From the NCBI RefSeq assembly GCF_900141835.1, contig NZ_FQZD01000018.1, positions 1 through 64,000 of the forward strand: DNA of 64,000 nucleotides, in the 5' to 3' direction. The notes beneath the pieces were generated by a model. The model saw nothing but the letters and a program-made list of their open reading frames with translations, was not told the DNA's origin and ran no database searches. This document shows positions 49,470-57,619 of this stretch, in pieces. The position numbers and the translations under genes were made by a program. How positions within the stretch are numbered: position 1 is the first letter of the stretch; each line of letters starts with the position of its first letter. The stretch is from Propionispora hippei DSM 15287. GTDB lineage: Bacteria; Bacillota; Negativicutes; Propionisporales; Propionisporaceae.

Positions 49470-51001
49470 ATGAGTTTCCGATACTGACAACGATTTTGCT
49501 GCTGCCCATCCTTGGCGCTTTGCTACTGTCCTGCCTGCCGCCGTTGGCGGAAAAAGCCATTAAAGTGGTTGCCGCGGTGATTATGGGAGCTGTGGCCGTA
49601 TTGGCGGTCTATGCCTATGGGGCGTATGATTTTACTGTTGGCGGCATGCAATTTACCCAAACCATACCCTGGATTGCCGATCTCGGCGTCAATTATGCCG
49701 TAGGTGTCGACGGTATGTCGCTGCCGTTTTTGCTGCTGACCGCCCTGATCGGGTTTTCCGCCGTTTTTGCCTCCTGGAATCTGGAACAACGGCCTAAGGA
49801 GTTTTTTGTTCTGCTGCTGATTTTGCTGGCCGGTGTAACCGGTACGTTCATTGTCCGGGATTTATTCATCTTTCTCCTGTTTTATGAACTGGTGGTCATT
49901 CCGATCTATATCATGGTCATTATCTGGGGCTCTACCAAGCGGGTCAGTAAGGAATACGCCGGGATGAAGCTGACGATTTACCTGTTGATCGGCTCGGCGT
50001 TCATGCTGGTCGGCGTGGTGGCTCTCTATCTAAACGCTTTTCCCGCCGGGGCGCGCACCTTTAGCATGGAGCTATTAGCCCAGGCCCATCAACTGGGGCA
50101 TTTATCGGAAGAGTTTCAGGTTTTCGCCTTTTTCCTGTTGCTTTTGGGTTTTGGTTCGCTGCTCTCCATGTGGCCCTTCCACAGTTGGTCGCCTGACGGC
50201 TATGCCGGGGCGCCGACGGCAGTGTCCATGATTCATGCCGGTGTTTTGAAGAAGATCGGCGGCTACGGTTTAATCCGCATCGGTCTGTTGGTATTGCCGC
50301 TGGGCTTGAAGTTCTGGGCGCCGCTGATCGCCGGTCTGGCGGTGGTCAATGTTCTCTATGCCGCTTTTATCGCTCTGGCGCAGAAGGATTTGAAATATGT
50401 TGTCGGCTATTCTTCGGTATCCCATATGGGCTATGTCTTAATCGGCATTGCGGCGTTAAACGGCACCGGTATCAGCGGCGCCATCGCCAACATGTTTGCC
50501 CATGGCATCATGAGCGCCCTGTTCTTTGCCATGATCGGCTATGTCTATGAGAAGACCCATATTCGGGAAATGGATGGTCTGGGCGGTTTGGCCCATCAGA
50601 TGCCCCGGGTGGCTACCGGCTTTATGCTGGCTGGCATGGCCTCGCTGGGTTTGCCCGGTCTGATCGGCTTTGTGCCGGAGTTTACCATTTTTGTTGGAAG
50701 TTTCAGCCAGTATCCGGTATGTGCTGTACTGGCTATTGCGGGTATTGTCTTTACCGCGCTTTATGTTCTCAGGCTGTTGGCCAATGTACTGTTTGGCCCG
50801 CGGCGGCCCGAATTTGACCGGTACCGGGATGCCCGCGGCGCAGAATTAGTGCCACTCTTCGTCCTGGGGGCCGTGTTGGTAGCCTTTGGTCTCTTCCCGA
50901 ACCTATTGATGCAAAAAATAAGCAGTGAAGTTTCGACGATGCTACCACTCTTGGCAAGCCTTCAAGATGCGCCTGCACTATGGGGAGGGATTTGGCGATG
51001 A
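49466..51001 (+). CDS. nuoM: NADH-quinone oxidoreductase-like subunit M
   Basis: This antiporter-like subunit has 511 residues. It has FLLFYELVVIPIYIMVIIWG, SLLSMWPFHSWSPDGYAGAP and GYSSVSHMGYVLIG, as in NuoM. The start is ATG 49466 with TGGAGGGGGAG before it and ATGA overlap with nuoL. It overlaps nuoN by four bases. Confidence 0.96.
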   Translation: MNEFPILTTILLLPILGALLLSCLPPLAEKAIKVVAAVIMGAVAVLAVYAYGAYDFTVGGMQFTQTIPWIADLGVNYAVGVDGMSLPFLLLTALIGFSAVFASWNLEQRPKEFFVLLLILLAGVTGTFIVRDLFIFLLFYELVVIPIYIMVIIWGSTKRVSKEYAGMKLTIYLLIGSAFMLVGVVALYLNAFPAGARTFSMELLAQAHQLGHLSEEFQVFAFFLLLLGFGSLLSMWPFHSWSPDGYAGAPTAVSMIHAGVLKKIGGYGLIRIGLLVLPLGLKFWAPLIAGLAVVNVLYAAFIALAQKDLKYVVGYSSVSHMGYVLIGIAALNGTGISGAIANMFAHGIMSALFFAMIGYVYEKTHIREMDGLGGLAHQMPRVATGFMLAGMASLGLPGLIGFVPEFTIFVGSFSQYPVCAVLAIAGIVFTALYVLRLLANVLFGPRRPEFDRYRDARGAELVPLFVLGAVLVAFGLFPNLLMQKISSEVSTMLPLLASLQDAPALWGGIWR

Positions 51002-52413
51002 ACTTTTCTCTAATCGTACCTGAGCTATTGACGGCTTGTTTGGCGATGTTTCTGGTGGTGCTTGATTTGCTGCTGCCGGGGAAGGAAACCCGCCGCAGCC
51101 TTGGCTATCTGGCTGTTTTTGGATTGCTGGGCATTCTGACGGTTTTGCTGGGCCAGCAGGAAGCAAGCGGCGCTTTTTACGTCAATTTGTATACCGTCGA
51201 CGGTTATGCCGTATTTCTAAAAGCGCTATTCTTAATTGCCGTGGCTTTGACGCTGCTCTTTTCCTTTGATCTGATCGAGCGCCTGCCTCGCTATAGCGGT
51301 GAATTCTACGCCTTGATCGTGTTCAGCGTGTTAGGGATGATGCTGATGGCTTCGGCTAATGACCTGATTACCCTGATTGTCGGGATGGGGGTCATGAATA
51401 TCAGCTTTTACATTCTGGTAGGTTACCATTTCAAGGATATGCGCTCCAGTGAAGCGGGCGCCAAGTATCTGATCTTAAGCGCCGCTTCGACGGCGGTGCT
51501 CTTATACGGCGCCAGTCTGGTCTATGGCTATACCGGCAGTGTCCAGTTTGCCAAAATCTTTCAGGCCGTAGACCCGTCTCCGGCCATGCTGGGCGGGATG
51601 GCCATGCTGGTTATCGGTCTGGGCTTTAAAATTGCCGCCGTACCTTTTCACATGTGGTCGCCGGATATTTACGAAGGGGCGCCGCTGCCAGTAACAGCAC
51701 TCTTGGCCATGTGCTCCAAAGTGGCTGCCTTTGCCGTCTTACTGCGTCTGCTCATCCAGGCATTGCCGGCGCTGGCTGACGGCTGGGTGGCGATTGCTGC
51801 TCTGTTAGCCGTGCTGAGTATGATTACCGGTAATGTGATCGCCATGAACCAACACAATATCAAACGGCTGCTGGCCTATTCTTCTATTGCCCAGGCCGGC
51901 TACCTGCTATGTGGCCTGGTGGCAGCCGATCAGGCCGGTGTCAAGGGGATACTCTTTTATAGCCTGCTCTACGTGTTTGCCAATGTGGGCGCCTTTGCCG
52001 TCATTACGGTAGTTAAGCTCCATTCGGGTTCGGAGGATATGGCAGCGTTTGCCGGACTAAGTCGGAAATCGCCGTTTCTGGCGGTGGTCATGACCGTTTC
52101 GTTGCTGTCGATGGCCGGCATTCCGCCAATGGCGGGGTTTGCCGGAAAGCTATACCTGTTTCTGGCTGTCGTCGAACGGGGGTATCTGTGGCTGGCCTTG
52201 CTGGGCTTTGTTATGTCGATGATTTCAGTATATTACTATCTGTTGGTTGCCAAGGTCATGTACTGGGGAGAGCCCACTGACGGGAGACGCCTGGAGGTTG
52301 GTGCTCCGCTTAAATGGGCGGCAGCCCTCAGTCTGATTGCAACCTTGCTGCTCGGTGTGTACCCCGGCCCGTTAGCCGACGTGGCAGCTTGGGCGGCGGC
52401 CAGTTTGTTTTAG
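50998..52413 (+). CDS. nuoN: NADH-quinone oxidoreductase-like subunit N
   Basis: This antiporter-like subunit has 471 residues. It has NDLITLIVGMGVMNISFYIL, KIAAVPFHMWSPDIYEGAP and LAYSSIAQAGYLLCG. It is the last gene of the operon, and a terminator follows 17 bp later. ATG 50998 follows GGGGAGGG and overlaps the nuoM stop. Confidence 0.96.
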   Translation: MNFSLIVPELLTACLAMFLVVLDLLLPGKETRRSLGYLAVFGLLGILTVLLGQQEASGAFYVNLYTVDGYAVFLKALFLIAVALTLLFSFDLIERLPRYSGEFYALIVFSVLGMMLMASANDLITLIVGMGVMNISFYILVGYHFKDMRSSEAGAKYLILSAASTAVLLYGASLVYGYTGSVQFAKIFQAVDPSPAMLGGMAMLVIGLGFKIAAVPFHMWSPDIYEGAPLPVTALLAMCSKVAAFAVLLRLLIQALPALADGWVAIAALLAVLSMITGNVIAMNQHNIKRLLAYSSIAQAGYLLCGLVAADQAGVKGILFYSLLYVFANVGAFAVITVVKLHSGSEDMAAFAGLSRKSPFLAVVMTVSLLSMAGIPPMAGFAGKLYLFLAVVERGYLWLALLGFVMSMISVYYYLLVAKVMYWGEPTDGRRLEVGAPLKWAAALSLIATLLLGVYPGPLADVAAWAAASLF

Positions 52414-52430
52414 ATTTGTTAATCTGTTAG

Positions 52431-52474
52431 AAGCGAGCCTTTCCTCCTTACTTGGTGGGAAGGTTCGCTTTTTT
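52431..52474 (+). terminator. Terminator of the nuo operon
   Basis: AAGCGAGCCTTTCC pairs with GGGAAGGTTCGCTT, followed by TTTT. Confidence 0.9.
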
Positions 52475-52598
52475 ATGTTGTGTCGTTTAAAGCGTAAAGA
52501 CGGTATTTCCGGGCAAAGCAGGGAAGGCCATGAATACGTGGAAATAGTACAAATGGGCCTTCGGGGTTCTTCCATTACAAAACGTAGGAGAGATTGCA

Positions 52599-52904
52599 AT
52601 GAATGTCAATTTATGCACTAAGAAAATGAAAACTATTATTGCCAGTATACAGACCCAGAATGAAATAGAAAAACTGCAGTCTTACGGGGCGATTGTTTCC
52701 ATTATGGAGTTGTTTGACGATTTGGCCGAGATATTGGCCGTATCGGAGGATATTTACCAGCAGTACAAAACAAGCCTGCTCTGGCACTGCCAGGTGCTCT
52801 GCGGCCTGGAGGAAGCGGCAGGGCTGGATGAGGCAAGCCATGTCGAGGCTGCCTGTGAAGAGATTAGAAAACTGAAATCGGTCCATTGTTTTAATTGCAA
52901 TTAA
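52599..52904 (+). CDS. Small cytosolic protein of unknown function
   Basis: This protein of 101 residues is mostly helical and acidic (IMELFDDLAEILAVSEDIYQ, CGLEEAAGLDEASHVEAACE), with a C-terminal CFNCN. No family recognised. ATG 52599 follows TAGGAGAG, which supports translation. It sits between the nuo terminator and a palindromic element that begins three bases after its stop. Confidence 0.65.
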   Translation: MNVNLCTKKMKTIIASIQTQNEIEKLQSYGAIVSIMELFDDLAEILAVSEDIYQQYKTSLLWHCQVLCGLEEAAGLDEASHVEAACEEIRKLKSVHCFNCN

Positions 52905-52905
52905 A

Positions 52906-53070
52906 TTAGTGGACTGTCTACTCTGAAATCACAATTACTTCACGGATCTTTTTCCGTAATGCTTTGTTGTCGTCAGCTTACATATATCCTATATGCGTGC
53001 CTCCTCCGCCTTGCCTTACGAAAAAATTTCCGCGAATTCATTTGCATTTCCAAAGTAGGCGGTCCACTAA
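52906..53070. repeat. Palindromic MITE-like element, family C
   Basis: The ends are TTAGTGGACTGTCTACT and, inverted, AAGTAGGCGGTCCACTAA. About 165 bp. The interior GTTGTCGTCA ... CCTCCTCCGCCTTGC is shared with family B at 26009. Confidence 0.82.
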
Positions 53071-53130
53071 GAGTAGAATAATAAAGGCTGCTTTTTTCGT
53101 GAATTATCTGAGAATATCCGGCCGGAGATA

Positions 53131-53159
53131 TTGACAGACTTAAAGATAGGGCTTATGAT
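53131..53159 (+). promoter_or_regulatory. Promoter of the SorC-type regulator gene
   Basis: TTGACA (53131-53136), 17 bp, TATGAT (53154-53159). The start near 53166 places the operator (53173-53203) inside the early transcript. Confidence 0.8.
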
Positions 53160-53172
53160 AACAGTAGAAAGA

Positions 53173-53203
53173 TGAACAAACGACACAATACCCGCGCATA
53201 TGT
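53173..53203 (+). promoter_or_regulatory. Bipartite operator, copy 1 (regulator gene)
   Basis: TGAACAAA (53173-53180), 15 bases, GCATATGT (53196-53203). The same two blocks with the same spacing occur upstream of acoA at 54218-54248. The position between promoter and ribosome site suits autorepression. Confidence 0.7.
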
Positions 53204-53222
53204 TCAAAGAGGAGACTGATAT

Positions 53223-54170
53223 ATGGACAGTAGTATGGAAAAGTCTTTGCTAACCAGAATTGCCTGGATGTATTATGTGCAGGATATGACGCAGGGAGAA
53301 ATTGCGGCAAAGCTGAACTTCTCCCGAACCAAGATCACTCGTTGCCTGGCCAAGGCAAAGAATACGGGCATTGTTGAAATCCATATTGCCTCGGAGTATC
53401 GTGCCTGTCTGGATACTGAACAAGCCTTGAAAGATCGGTTTCCTTTTTTGGAAACGGTGGTTGTCCCGGCCGGTAATAGTGATGCCGTCACTAAGGAAGG
53501 CGCTGGTAAAGCCTGTGCCGGTTACCTGGAAAATATCCTGACAGATGGTGATGTTGTAGGCATTGCCTGGGGCTCTTCCCTGTATGAAGTGGGAAAATTC
53601 CTGGGGCTGAAAAAGCCGCTAAATATTACCGTCGTACAGCTCATGGGTGGACTCAACAGCAGTGAAACCATCAATCCGGAGGAGATTGTCAAGCAAATAG
53701 CCCGTCGGCTGCATGCCAACGGGGTATGGCTGAACACACCGGCCATGATGGACACGCCGGAAATCAAAAAAGCTCTGCTAAGTGATGAAGGTGTCAAACG
53801 GGTTCTGACCAAGGCCACCAGTTGCACCAAAGCGTTGTTTGGCGTTGGCGATGTTAGTGACGACGGTTCGCTGGTTATCAGTAATGCGCTGACCGTAGCC
53901 GAGATGGCAAAATTGCGGGATATGGGTGCGGCTGGCAATCTGCTCGGCTGGTTTTATGATGTCAACGGCAATCCGATCCATTCCTTTGTCAGCGACAGGG
54001 TGATATCCGTACCGTTTGAGGATATTAAACGGATTCCGCACAAAATCTGTCTAGCTACAGGCTCTAATAAGGCTGTGGCAATTTTGGGAGCCATTCGCGG
54101 CGGCTGCATGAATACGCTGGTCACCGATGAAGTGACGGCTCAGGAAGTATTGCGGCTGGCCCGGCAGTAA
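53223..54170 (+). CDS. SorC/DeoR-type sugar-binding-domain transcriptional regulator
   Basis: This protein of 315 residues has an N-terminal helix-turn-helix (VQDMTQGEIAAKLNFSRTKI and TRCLAKAKNTGIVEIHI) and a large C-terminal effector domain of the SorC family, with GDVVGIAWGSSLYEV and VQLMGGLNSS. SorC regulators bind phosphosugars or related ligands and are usually tetramers. It lies directly upstream of the acetoin dehydrogenase operon, and the same bipartite motif precedes both, so it most likely controls aco and itself. Acetoin operons more often use AcoR, so a SorC regulator here is notable. ATG 53223 follows AAAGAGGAG. Confidence 0.9.
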   Translation: MDSSMEKSLLTRIAWMYYVQDMTQGEIAAKLNFSRTKITRCLAKAKNTGIVEIHIASEYRACLDTEQALKDRFPFLETVVVPAGNSDAVTKEGAGKACAGYLENILTDGDVVGIAWGSSLYEVGKFLGLKKPLNITVVQLMGGLNSSETINPEEIVKQIARRLHANGVWLNTPAMMDTPEIKKALLSDEGVKRVLTKATSCTKALFGVGDVSDDGSLVISNALTVAEMAKLRDMGAAGNLLGWFYDVNGNPIHSFVSDRVISVPFEDIKRIPHKICLATGSNKAVAILGAIRGGCMNTLVTDEVTAQEVLRLARQ

Positions 54171-54217
54171 TATGTTTTTTTGTTTGCATGGCGTATGTAA
54201 TTTTTTTTGAATAAAAA

Positions 54218-54303
54218 TGAACAAATGTGCAATTGGCGATGCATATGTGCTCTGGCGACTGGGCTATGCCGGGAGGGGTGGCCTGCCAAGAGCATATATG
54301 CAT
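54218..54303 (+). promoter_or_regulatory. Operator region of the aco operon
   Basis: TGAACAAA (54218-54225), 15 bases, GCATATGT (54241-54248) repeats the motif found before the regulator gene. In addition ATGCATATGTGCTCT (54239-54253) and AGAGCATATATGCAT (54289-54303) form an inverted pair, with 13 of 15 positions complementary. A weak sigma-54-like GG-N10-GC (TGGCCTGCCAAGAGCA, 54279-54294) is also visible. The -35/-10 are not clear. Confidence 0.6.
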
Positions 54304-54339
54304 GACTAGGAAGCAAAACATTTATAGGAGGGAACAGGA

Positions 54340-55299
54340 ATGAAAGTAGAGAAAGAGACTTTGTTAAAATGGTACAAAAAAATGCTGCATACGCGTTTTT
54401 TTGAATCCCAGGTAGACGCGTTTTTTGCCAAAGGTATGATTCATGGTACGACTCACTTGTCCATCGGGCAGGAGGCCTTTGCCATCGGTTCCACCGGGGC
54501 GTTGCGCGAGGATGATTTGATTACCAGCACCCACCGTGGTCATGGCGAGTGTATCGGGAAAGATGCTGATGTGAATTTAATGATGGCTGAGCTGATGGGT
54601 AAATCCAACGGCTACTGCAAGGGTAAAGGCGGCTCTATGCATATTGCCGACCTGGAAAAAGGAAATCTGGGGGCTAATGGTGTCGTTGGCGGCGGTTTTG
54701 CTATTGCAGCCGGTGCGGCGATGACTCAGCAAATGAAAAAGACCGGCAAGGTAGTGCTTTGTTACTTCGGGGATGGTGCCAGCAACGAGGGTTCCTTTCA
54801 TGAAGCACTGAACCTGGCTTCCATCTGGAAGCTGCCGGTTGTCTTTATGTGCACTAATAATAAATATGGCATGTCCATGTCCACCGAACGAAGCATGAAT
54901 GTGGAAACCGTAGCCAGCCGGGCCGCTGCCTATGGTATGCCGGGTGTCACCGTACCGGGCAATGATGTATTGAAAGTATATGAAGCCACCTTGGAAGCGG
55001 TGGAACGGGCCAGAAGAGGCGAAGGGCCGTCGATTGTGGAAGGTCTTACCTACCGTTGGCTGGGCCATTCCAAGAGTGATGCCAACCGGTATCGCACGAA
55101 GGAAGAGATTGAAGAATGGAAAACCAAGTGCCCCATCAAGGCTTTTGAAAAATACTTAATGGAAAACAAAGTGGCTACCAGAGAAGAACTGGATGCTATA
55201 ACCGCCACGGCAAAAGAAGACATTGCTCAGGCTGTAGCGTTTGCTCAGGCCGGTTCCTATCCCGGTATTGAAACGTTAGAAGAAGACGTATACGCGTAA
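54340..55299 (+). CDS. acoA: Acetoin (or 2-oxoacid) dehydrogenase E1 component, alpha subunit
   Basis: This TPP-dependent dehydrogenase alpha chain has 319 residues. It has HLSIGQEAFAIGS, STHRGHGECIGK, SMHIADLEKGNLGANGVVGG and the TPP motif GDGASNEGSFHEALNLASIW. This AcoA-type form is shorter than pyruvate dehydrogenase E1 alpha. With the next gene it cleaves acetoin (or decarboxylates a 2-oxoacid) and passes the acyl unit to lipoyl-E2. ATG 54340 follows TAGGAGGGAA. First of four tightly spaced genes. Confidence 0.9.
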   Translation: MKVEKETLLKWYKKMLHTRFFESQVDAFFAKGMIHGTTHLSIGQEAFAIGSTGALREDDLITSTHRGHGECIGKDADVNLMMAELMGKSNGYCKGKGGSMHIADLEKGNLGANGVVGGGFAIAAGAAMTQQMKKTGKVVLCYFGDGASNEGSFHEALNLASIWKLPVVFMCTNNKYGMSMSTERSMNVETVASRAAAYGMPGVTVPGNDVLKVYEATLEAVERARRGEGPSIVEGLTYRWLGHSKSDANRYRTKEEIEEWKTKCPIKAFEKYLMENKVATREELDAITATAKEDIAQAVAFAQAGSYPGIETLEEDVYA

Positions 55300-55314
55300 A
55301 GGAGTGGATAGATA

Positions 55315-56289
55315 ATGGCAGTAATCACATATAAAGAGGCTGTAAGACAGGCCATGCAGGAAGAAATGCGCCGCGACGAGACGGTCTTTCTGATGGGTGA
55401 GGATGTAGGTATTTACGGTGGTGCTTTCGGTGTGTCACTGGGCATGCTGGATGAATTTGGCGAGGAACGTGTGCGGGATACGCCGATTTCGGAAGCGGCT
55501 ATTTCCGGTGCGGCCGCCGGCGCTGCCGTCACAGGCATGCGGCCGATTGCCGAAATCATGTTTAGTGATTTTATTACGATTGCAATGGATTCTTTGGTTA
55601 ACCAGGCGGCCAAAATGAGATATATGTTTGGCGGCAAGGCCAAAGTTCCCATGGTGCTTCGCCTGCCGGGCGGTTCGGGAACGGGTGCGGCAGCACAGCA
55701 TTCGCAGAGCCTGGAAAACTGGCTGGTCCATGTACCGGGATTGAAGGTAGTTATGGCGACCACCCCCTATGATGTAAAAGGCTTGTTAAAAACCGCTGTC
55801 CGTGATGACAATCCGGTCGTATTTATTGAAACTAAAACCTGTTATAACCGCAAGGGAGAGGTGCCGGAAGGCGAATATACCATTCCCTTTGGTGTAGCCG
55901 ATATAAAACGGCAGGGCAAAGATGTAACTATTCTGGCCACCGGCATCATGGTGCACCGTTCGCTGGAAGCGGCCGAACTGCTGGCTAAGGAAGGCATTGA
56001 TGTAGAGGTCATTGATCCGCGTACTCTGGTGCCGTTCGATAAAGAAACGCTGGTCAAATCAGTGATTAAAACCGGCAAGCTGATCATTGTCCACGAAGCC
56101 TGCAAACGCGGCGGCTTTGGCGGCGAAGTAGCTGCTGAGGTTATGGACAGTGAAGCCTTTGATTATCTGGATGCACCGATCAAACGGGTAGCCGGTAAAA
56201 ATGTACCTATTCCGTACTGCATGGAACTGGAAAAAAGCGCAGTACCGCAGATCGACGATATTGTAAAAGCCGTCCGTGAAATTGTATAA
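55315..56289 (+). CDS. acoB: Acetoin (or 2-oxoacid) dehydrogenase E1 component, beta subunit
   Basis: This transketolase-like beta chain has 324 residues. It has [38 protein letters not shown] and [20 protein letters not shown]. The C-terminal part has [15 protein letters not shown]. It completes the E1 active site with AcoA. It is spaced 15 bp after acoA with a GGAG ribosome site. Confidence 0.92.
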   Translation: MAVITYKEAVRQAMQEEMRRDETVFLMGEDVGIYGGAFGVSLGMLDEFGEERVRDTPISEAAISGAAAGAAVTGMRPIAEIMFSDFITIAMDSLVNQAAKMRYMFGGKAKVPMVLRLPGGSGTGAAAQHSQSLENWLVHVPGLKVVMATTPYDVKGLLKTAVRDDNPVVFIETKTCYNRKGEVPEGEYTIPFGVADIKRQGKDVTILATGIMVHRSLEAAELLAKEGIDVEVIDPRTLVPFDKETLVKSVIKTGKLIIVHEACKRGGFGGEVAAEVMDSEAFDYLDAPIKRVAGKNVPIPYCMELEKSAVPQIDDIVKAVREIV

Positions 56290-56304
56290 ACAGGAGGAGT
56301 TAGC

Positions 56305-57603
56305 ATGGCAGCAGAGTTGTTGATGCCCAAACTGGGCATGACCATGGAAGAGGGAACCATTGTGAAATGGTCTAAACAGGTGGGAGACAAAGTCGCTGAA
56401 GGCGAAATCCTGCTGGAAATTATGACGGACAAAGTCAATATGGAAGTGGAAGCTCCGGCTACCGGGGAAGTACTGGCTATATTGGCGGCTGAAGGCGATA
56501 TTGTTGCGGTAAATACACCGATTGCTTATATCGGGCAGCCCGGCGAAAAAGTCGGTACGGCAGCGGCACCGGCGGTTCCGGGACCAGCTCCGGCTCCGGT
56601 GGCAGCGGCAGTAGCGGCTGCTCCGGTAACTACGGCGGCGATCGGCGCCGAGGGGAAAATAAAAGCCAGCCCGGCAGCCAAACGGGTTGCCCGGGAAGAA
56701 CATATCGATCTGCGTCAGGTACCGCCGACCGGACCGGGTGGCAGAATCATTGAGAAAGATGTAAGAAACTTTAAAGCCAGCCCGCTGGCGCAGAAAATCG
56801 CCCAGGACAAGGGCGTTGATCTGGCAGCCGTTACCGGCACAGGCATTGGCGGCAAGATTATGAAAGCCGATGTGGAAGCCGCTGTCGCTACGCCGGCTGC
56901 TGCGCAAAAACCGGCAGCAAAAGCCATTCGTAAACCGCTGACTGGTCTGCGCAAGGCGATTGCCAAAAATATGGCTGAGGCCTGGGAAGCTCCTCATGTC
57001 ACTCTAAACACTGAAGCCGATATGAGCGGTATGGTAGCTCTTAGAAAGCAGATTATTCCTGGCATTGAAAAACGGACCGGCATCAAGCCGTCCTATAACG
57101 ATCTTATTATCAAAGTCGTAGCCAAGGCGCTGCGGGAAAACCCGACGATCAACTCCCGTTTCTATCCCGACGGCGTGGAAGCTTGCGAGGATGTTAACGT
57201 AGGTATGGCTGTTGCTATCCCGAACGGTCTGGTTGTACCTGTCATTAAAAATGCCGACACGCTAAGCGTTGAACAAATTGCTCAGGCAACCAAAGGCTTG
57301 GCCGCGCGGGCCAGAGACGGGAAACTGGCGCCTGACGAAATGTCCGGCGGTACCTTTACCGTATCTAACCTGGGAATGTTTGGTATTGATACCTTTACCC
57401 CGATCATCAATAAACCGGAAATTGCCATTTTGGGCGTAGGCCGCATGCTGGATAAACCGGCTGTAAAAGACGGTGAGATTGTTATTCAGCCACGGATTTC
57501 CCTGTCGTTGTCCTTTGACCACCGTGTGGTAGATGGCGCTGAAGCCGCTAAATTCCTGGGACGCATCAGAGAACTGCTGGAAGATTATCTCCAACTCATA
57601 TGA
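56305..57603 (+). CDS. acoC: Dihydrolipoamide acetyltransferase E2 with two E3/E1-binding domains
   Basis: This protein of 432 residues has, in order, a lipoyl domain (MTDKVNMEVEAPATG, Lys44 region), an Ala/Pro linker, two tandem peripheral-subunit-binding domains (KASPAAKRVAREEHIDLRQV near 121 and KASPLAQKIAQDKGVDLAAV near 160), another linker, and the catalytic domain with SFDHRVVDGAEAAKFLG (His catalytic). It is the core of the acetoin dehydrogenase complex and transfers the acetyl group to CoA. Two binding domains instead of one is a noteworthy design. ATG 56305 follows CAGGAGG. Confidence 0.94.
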   Translation: MAAELLMPKLGMTMEEGTIVKWSKQVGDKVAEGEILLEIMTDKVNMEVEAPATGEVLAILAAEGDIVAVNTPIAYIGQPGEKVGTAAAPAVPGPAPAPVAAAVAAAPVTTAAIGAEGKIKASPAAKRVAREEHIDLRQVPPTGPGGRIIEKDVRNFKASPLAQKIAQDKGVDLAAVTGTGIGGKIMKADVEAAVATPAAAQKPAAKAIRKPLTGLRKAIAKNMAEAWEAPHVTLNTEADMSGMVALRKQIIPGIEKRTGIKPSYNDLIIKVVAKALRENPTINSRFYPDGVEACEDVNVGMAVAIPNGLVVPVIKNADTLSVEQIAQATKGLAARARDGKLAPDEMSGGTFTVSNLGMFGIDTFTPIINKPEIAILGVGRMLDKPAVKDGEIVIQPRISLSLSFDHRVVDGAEAAKFLGRIRELLEDYLQLI

Positions 57604-57619
57604 CAACGGAGGAATGGCA

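Noticed and set aside
54279-54294. Sigma-54 promoter for the aco operon
   Set aside because: GG-N10-GC spacing is right but the flanking bases fit poorly, and the adjacent regulator is a SorC protein, not a sigma-54 activator.
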